A model generated the notes under the pieces. That model did no database searches. It was not told the DNA's origin and saw only the letters and a list, made by a program, of their open reading frames with translations. A DNA stretch of 7,389 bases, from contig RFJD01000102.1 in NCBI GenBank assembly GCA_003695015.1, positions 1-7,389 of the forward strand. Direction: 5' to 3'. The position numbers were made by a program, and so were the translations under genes. Position 1 is the stretch's first letter. Each line of letters begins with the position of its first letter. Source of the stretch: Verrucomicrobiota bacterium (GTDB lineage Bacteria; Verrucomicrobiota; Verrucomicrobiia; Limisphaerales; J093). Positions 5,181-7,389 of the stretch are shown piece after piece.

Positions 5181-6821
5181 ATGTTCCCAACCCATCACTT
5201 CGCACGCAGTTGTCTGACCGCCGGCCTGCTCTTGGCGACCGCCGGCCGGGCCGCCGACCTGCCGACGTTCACCGACATCACCGGGGGCGCCGGCATCCGC
5301 TTCCGGCACCACGTAGGCGATCCCGAGTTGAGCAACATCGTCGAAGGCACCGGCCCCGGCGGCGCGTTGTTCGACTACGACAACGACGGCTGGCTGGACA
5401 TCTACTTCGTCAACGGTTGCTGGCACCGGGACGTCAGCGACAACCGCGGTCGCAGCCTCCGCGGCCGCCTGACCAACGCCCTTTACCGCAACAACCGCGA
5501 CGGCACCTTCACTGATGTCACCGCCAAGGCCGGGGTGGGCGACACCGGCTACGGCATGTCCGCCACCGCGGCCGATTACGACAACGACGGGGACCTCGAC
5601 CTCTACGTCCTGAACTACGGACCCAATGTCCTGTACCGGAACAACGGCGACGGCACCTTCACCGACGTCACTGACGAAAGCGGGCTCGGCTGTCCCGAAT
5701 GGAGCGTCCATGCGGTGTGGTTCGACTACGACCGGGACGGTGATCTGGACGTGTACGTGGTCAACTACCTGACCTACGACAAGGGCGAGTTCCAACGTTC
5801 GGGCGCCTACTACAAGGCCGAGAACTACCCCGGGCCGCTGGCCTATCCCGGCGCGCAGGACCGGCTGTATCGCAACGACGGCCACGGCCGGTTCACCGAC
5901 ATCACCGAGGCCGCCGGCCTGATCAACCCCACCGGCCGCGGCATGAGCGCCGTGGCGGTGGATGTGGACCGGGACGGCCGGTTGGATCTGTACGTCGCCA
6001 ATGACGCCATGCCCAACAATCTCTGGATCCAGGAGCCGGGCGGCCGGTTCGTCGATCGCGCCGTCGAAATGGGCGCCGCCTTCGGCGAGGGCGGCCAGGG
6101 CGCCTCCTCGATGGGGCCGGTGGCCGGCGACGTGGACGGCGACGGGCGCGTGGACTTCTACATCCCGGACATGGGCTACGGCTGCCTGCTGTTGCAGAAG
6201 CTGCCGGGCATGTTCCTGGACGTCACCGCGCCCGGCAATCTCGCCCTCATTTGCGGCCAGTACACCGGCTGGGGCGGCGGATTGATCGACTACGACAACG
6301 ACGGTTGGCTGGATGTCTTCGTGGCCAACGGCAATGCCCATCACCTGTTCGGCGAGGAAGACGTGCTGGCCCGCAACGACGGCCAGGGCAAGTTCATCGA
6401 CGTCTCCCGTCAGTCCGGTTCGTGGTTCGAAGAAAAACACGTCGGCCGGGGGGCGGCCTTCGGCGACTTGGACAACGACGGAGACATCGACATCGTCGTG
6501 TTCAACCTGCACGACCGGCCCGCCGTGCTCCGCAACGACGGCGGCAACCGCAACCACTGGCTGACGGTGGTGCCGCGCCTGGCGGGCAGCCGGTCCATCG
6601 CGCTCGGCGCCGAGGTGACGGTGGAGGCGGGCGGTCGCCGGCGCACCGTCCAGGTCGTCGCCAGCAACGGCTACCTGGTCAGCAATGATCCCCGCGCCCA
6701 CTTCGGTCTCGACGGCGCGGACCAGGTCGAATCCGTGGAAATTCTCTGGCCCGACCAAACCCGCGAAACCCTGCGGGACGTGCGGGCCGACCAGTTCCTG
6801 GAGGTGATCCAAGGTGAGTGA
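5181..6821 (+). CDS. Exported CRTAC1-family protein: FG-GAP/VCBS propeller plus ASPIC/UnbV domain
   Basis: The 546-residue protein has a signal peptide (residues 1 to about 25, ending AGRAA). Seven DxDxDG-type calcium loops follow at 65-73, 132-140, 182-190, 261-269, 317-325, 370-378 and 429-437 (DYDNDGWLD, DYDNDGDLD, DYDRDGDLD, DVDRDGRLD, DVDGDGRVD, DYDNDGWLD, DLDNDGDID), interleaved with LYRNN-DGTFTDVT strands, as in a seven-bladed integrin-alpha-like propeller. The C-terminal 75 residues, from LGAEVTVEAGG to DQFLEVIQ, form an ASPIC/UnbV domain with the usual VQVVASNGYLVSNDPRAHFGLG-like core (last residue differs). CRTAC1-family proteins are abundant in Verrucomicrobiota, Planctomycetota and Acidobacteriota; no enzyme activity is established, and a calcium-dependent scaffold or binding role is the usual guess. 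It starts one base after the HzsA-related stop, without a Shine-Dalgarno, so coupled translation is likely. Confidence 0.95.
   Translation: MFPTHHFARSCLTAGLLLATAGRAADLPTFTDITGGAGIRFRHHVGDPELSNIVEGTGPGGALFDYDNDGWLDIYFVNGCWHRDVSDNRGRSLRGRLTNALYRNNRDGTFTDVTAKAGVGDTGYGMSATAADYDNDGDLDLYVLNYGPNVLYRNNGDGTFTDVTDESGLGCPEWSVHAVWFDYDRDGDLDVYVVNYLTYDKGEFQRSGAYYKAENYPGPLAYPGAQDRLYRNDGHGRFTDITEAAGLINPTGRGMSAVAVDVDRDGRLDLYVANDAMPNNLWIQEPGGRFVDRAVEMGAAFGEGGQGASSMGPVAGDVDGDGRVDFYIPDMGYGCLLLQKLPGMFLDVTAPGNLALICGQYTGWGGGLIDYDNDGWLDVFVANGNAHHLFGEEDVLARNDGQGKFIDVSRQSGSWFEEKHVGRGAAFGDLDNDGDIDIVVFNLHDRPAVLRNDGGNRNHWLTVVPRLAGSRSIALGAEVTVEAGGRRRTVQVVASNGYLVSNDPRAHFGLDGADQVESVEILWPDQTRETLRDVRADQFLEVIQGE
5373..6304 (+). 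repeat. DNA-level repeats encoding propeller blades
   Basis: The blade repeats are still visible in the DNA. GACTACGACAACGACGG occurs exactly at 5373-5389 and 6288-6304, and with one change at 5574-5590. GCGACGGCACCTTCAC occurs exactly at 5497-5512 and 5647-5662, 150 bases apart, equal to a 50-residue blade period. This suggests blade duplication, or codon uniformity kept in a GC-rich genome, within the CRTAC1-family gene. Confidence 0.7.
6800..6808 (+). promoter_or_regulatory. Very strong Shine-Dalgarno GGAGGTGAT for the cytochrome gene
   Basis: GGAGGTGAT is a nine-base perfect complement to the conserved 3' end of 16S rRNA (ATCACCTCC). It sits 5 bases before GTG 6814, inside the coding sequence of the CRTAC1-family gene. 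It fixes GTG 6814 as the start of the next gene. Confidence 0.85.
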
Positions 6822-7389
6822 ACTGCGGACAGGCAAACCTGCCCTCGGGCTGTTCCTGACCGGCGCGCTGTGGCTGACCTCGCCGGCTGCCTTCGGCGCT
6901 GGCTACGAGCTGATGCGGCAGCCGGTGTACATTGGCGCCAAGGCCTGTGCGGAATGCCACTCCGGCGAAGCCATGGGCCACCAATTCAGCAAGTGGCGGA
7001 TCAGCGCCCATGCCCGCGCCTATGCCGCCCTGGGACGTCCCGAAGCCAAGGCCATCGCCGAACGGGCCGGCATCCCCGGCGAACCCCAGGAGGCCAAGTA
7101 TTGTCTCGGCTGCCATGCGACCGCCGCCGAGTCGGAAGACTGGGAACAGCTTGAAGACTTTCACCTCCAAGACGGCCTCCAATGCGAGGCCTGCCACGGA
7201 CCGGGCAGCGAGTACGCCTATCGCGACATCATGAAAAACCGCGAACAGGCCATGGCCCTCGGCCTGAAAATCCCGGACAAGGACACCTGCCTGATCTGCC
7301 ACCGCCGCAAAGGCTCCCACGCCGCCGTCCTGGGCGAACGACCTTTCGATCTCGAGCAAGCCTGGCAGGAAATCGCCCATCCGCTCGCC
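6814..7389 (+). CDS. Exported tetraheme (or larger) cytochrome c, cytochrome c554-like (3' end outside window)
   Basis: From GTG 6814 the frame stays open to the last base: 192 codons, no stop, so the protein continues beyond the window. Residues 1 to about 29 form a signal peptide (basic start, hydrophobic 11-22, SPAAFGA). Four c-type heme motifs follow: CAECH (45-49), CLGCH (97-101), CEACH (124-128) and CLICH (159-163). The spacing and the phrases FSKWRISAHARAY (58-70) and DGLQCEACHGPGSEY (120-134) match the cytochrome c554-like multiheme family. Histidines such as 56, 66, 117 and 169 could be axial ligands. Cytochrome c554 carries electrons from hydroxylamine oxidoreductase in nitrifiers, but this fold is used for many electron-transfer jobs. 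The start overlaps the CRTAC1 stop by 8 bases and has a near-ideal Shine-Dalgarno. It is most likely a periplasmic electron carrier for the same operon. Confidence 0.93.
   Translation, partial: MSELRTGKPALGLFLTGALWLTSPAAFGAGYELMRQPVYIGAKACAECHSGEAMGHQFSKWRISAHARAYAALGRPEAKAIAERAGIPGEPQEAKYCLGCHATAAESEDWEQLEDFHLQDGLQCEACHGPGSEYAYRDIMKNREQAMALGLKIPDKDTCLICHRRKGSHAAVLGERPFDLEQAWQEIAHPLA

Noticed and set aside
3353..5182. 609-codon open frame on the minus strand
   Set aside because: It lies antisense to the HzsA-related gene, whose signal peptide, propeller repeats and heme motifs are coherent on the + strand. The minus-strand product shows no recognisable family; long antisense frames are expected in DNA this GC-rich.
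5055..6836. 593-codon open frame on the minus strand with many Val-Val and Asp/His repeats
   Set aside because: Its repetitiveness is the mirror image of the DxDxDG propeller repeats on the + strand; it is a shadow of the CRTAC1-family gene.
6679..7380. 233-codon minus-strand frame at the right end
   Set aside because: It is antisense to the four CXXCH motifs of the cytochrome, which has a strong Shine-Dalgarno and signal peptide; the + strand reading is clearly right.
1..7389. tRNA, rRNA, CRISPR, insertion sequence or prophage features
   Set aside because: I found no cloverleaf-like sequence in the gaps, no regularly spaced direct repeats outside coding DNA, no transposase or integrase, and no clear composition break.

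Overview
The window is a GC-rich, gene-dense bacterial segment in which every supported gene lies on the + strand. Gene content points to the PVC superphylum, most likely Verrucomicrobiota (Limisphaerales/Pedosphaera-like): a CRTAC1-type FG-GAP/ASPIC-UnbV protein, a hydrazine synthase alpha (HzsA)-related protein with a planctomycete-type cytochrome tail, a short KH-R3H protein directly after yidC, and several starts without a Shine-Dalgarno. This assignment is inference from gene families; Planctomycetota cannot be excluded.

Region 1 (1-1254) is housekeeping. It holds the C-terminal 252 codons of the membrane insertase YidC, cut by the window edge, followed 12 bases later by a KhpB/Jag-type RNA-binding protein. 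The yidC-khpB pair is a widely conserved arrangement.

Region 2 (1255-1382) is the only substantial spacer upstream of the remaining genes. It contains a perfect 9-bp inverted repeat with a 3-base loop (1324-1344) and a possible, weak promoter. It is the natural boundary between two transcription units.

Region 3 (1383-3332) holds three small genes: a degenerate GNAT-fold protein with a C-terminal membrane anchor, an ATGA-coupled SAM methyltransferase resembling the phospholipid N-methyltransferase PmtA family, and, after a 76-base gap, a Rid/YjgF-family protein that seems to lack the catalytic arginine.

Region 4 (3329-7389) is the most interesting part: three tightly packed genes for exported proteins. 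They are an HzsA-related protein with a beta-propeller, one CXXCH and one unusual CX4CH heme motif; a seven-repeat calcium-type FG-GAP propeller with an ASPIC/UnbV domain (CRTAC1 family); and a cytochrome c554-like protein with four CXXCH motifs, still open at the right edge. The junctions (4-base overlap, 1-base gap, 8-base overlap) suggest one transcript, possibly starting as far upstream as 1383. My reading is an extracytoplasmic multiheme redox module whose substrate cannot be told from this window. There are no RNA genes, CRISPR arrays or insertion sequences that I can see.
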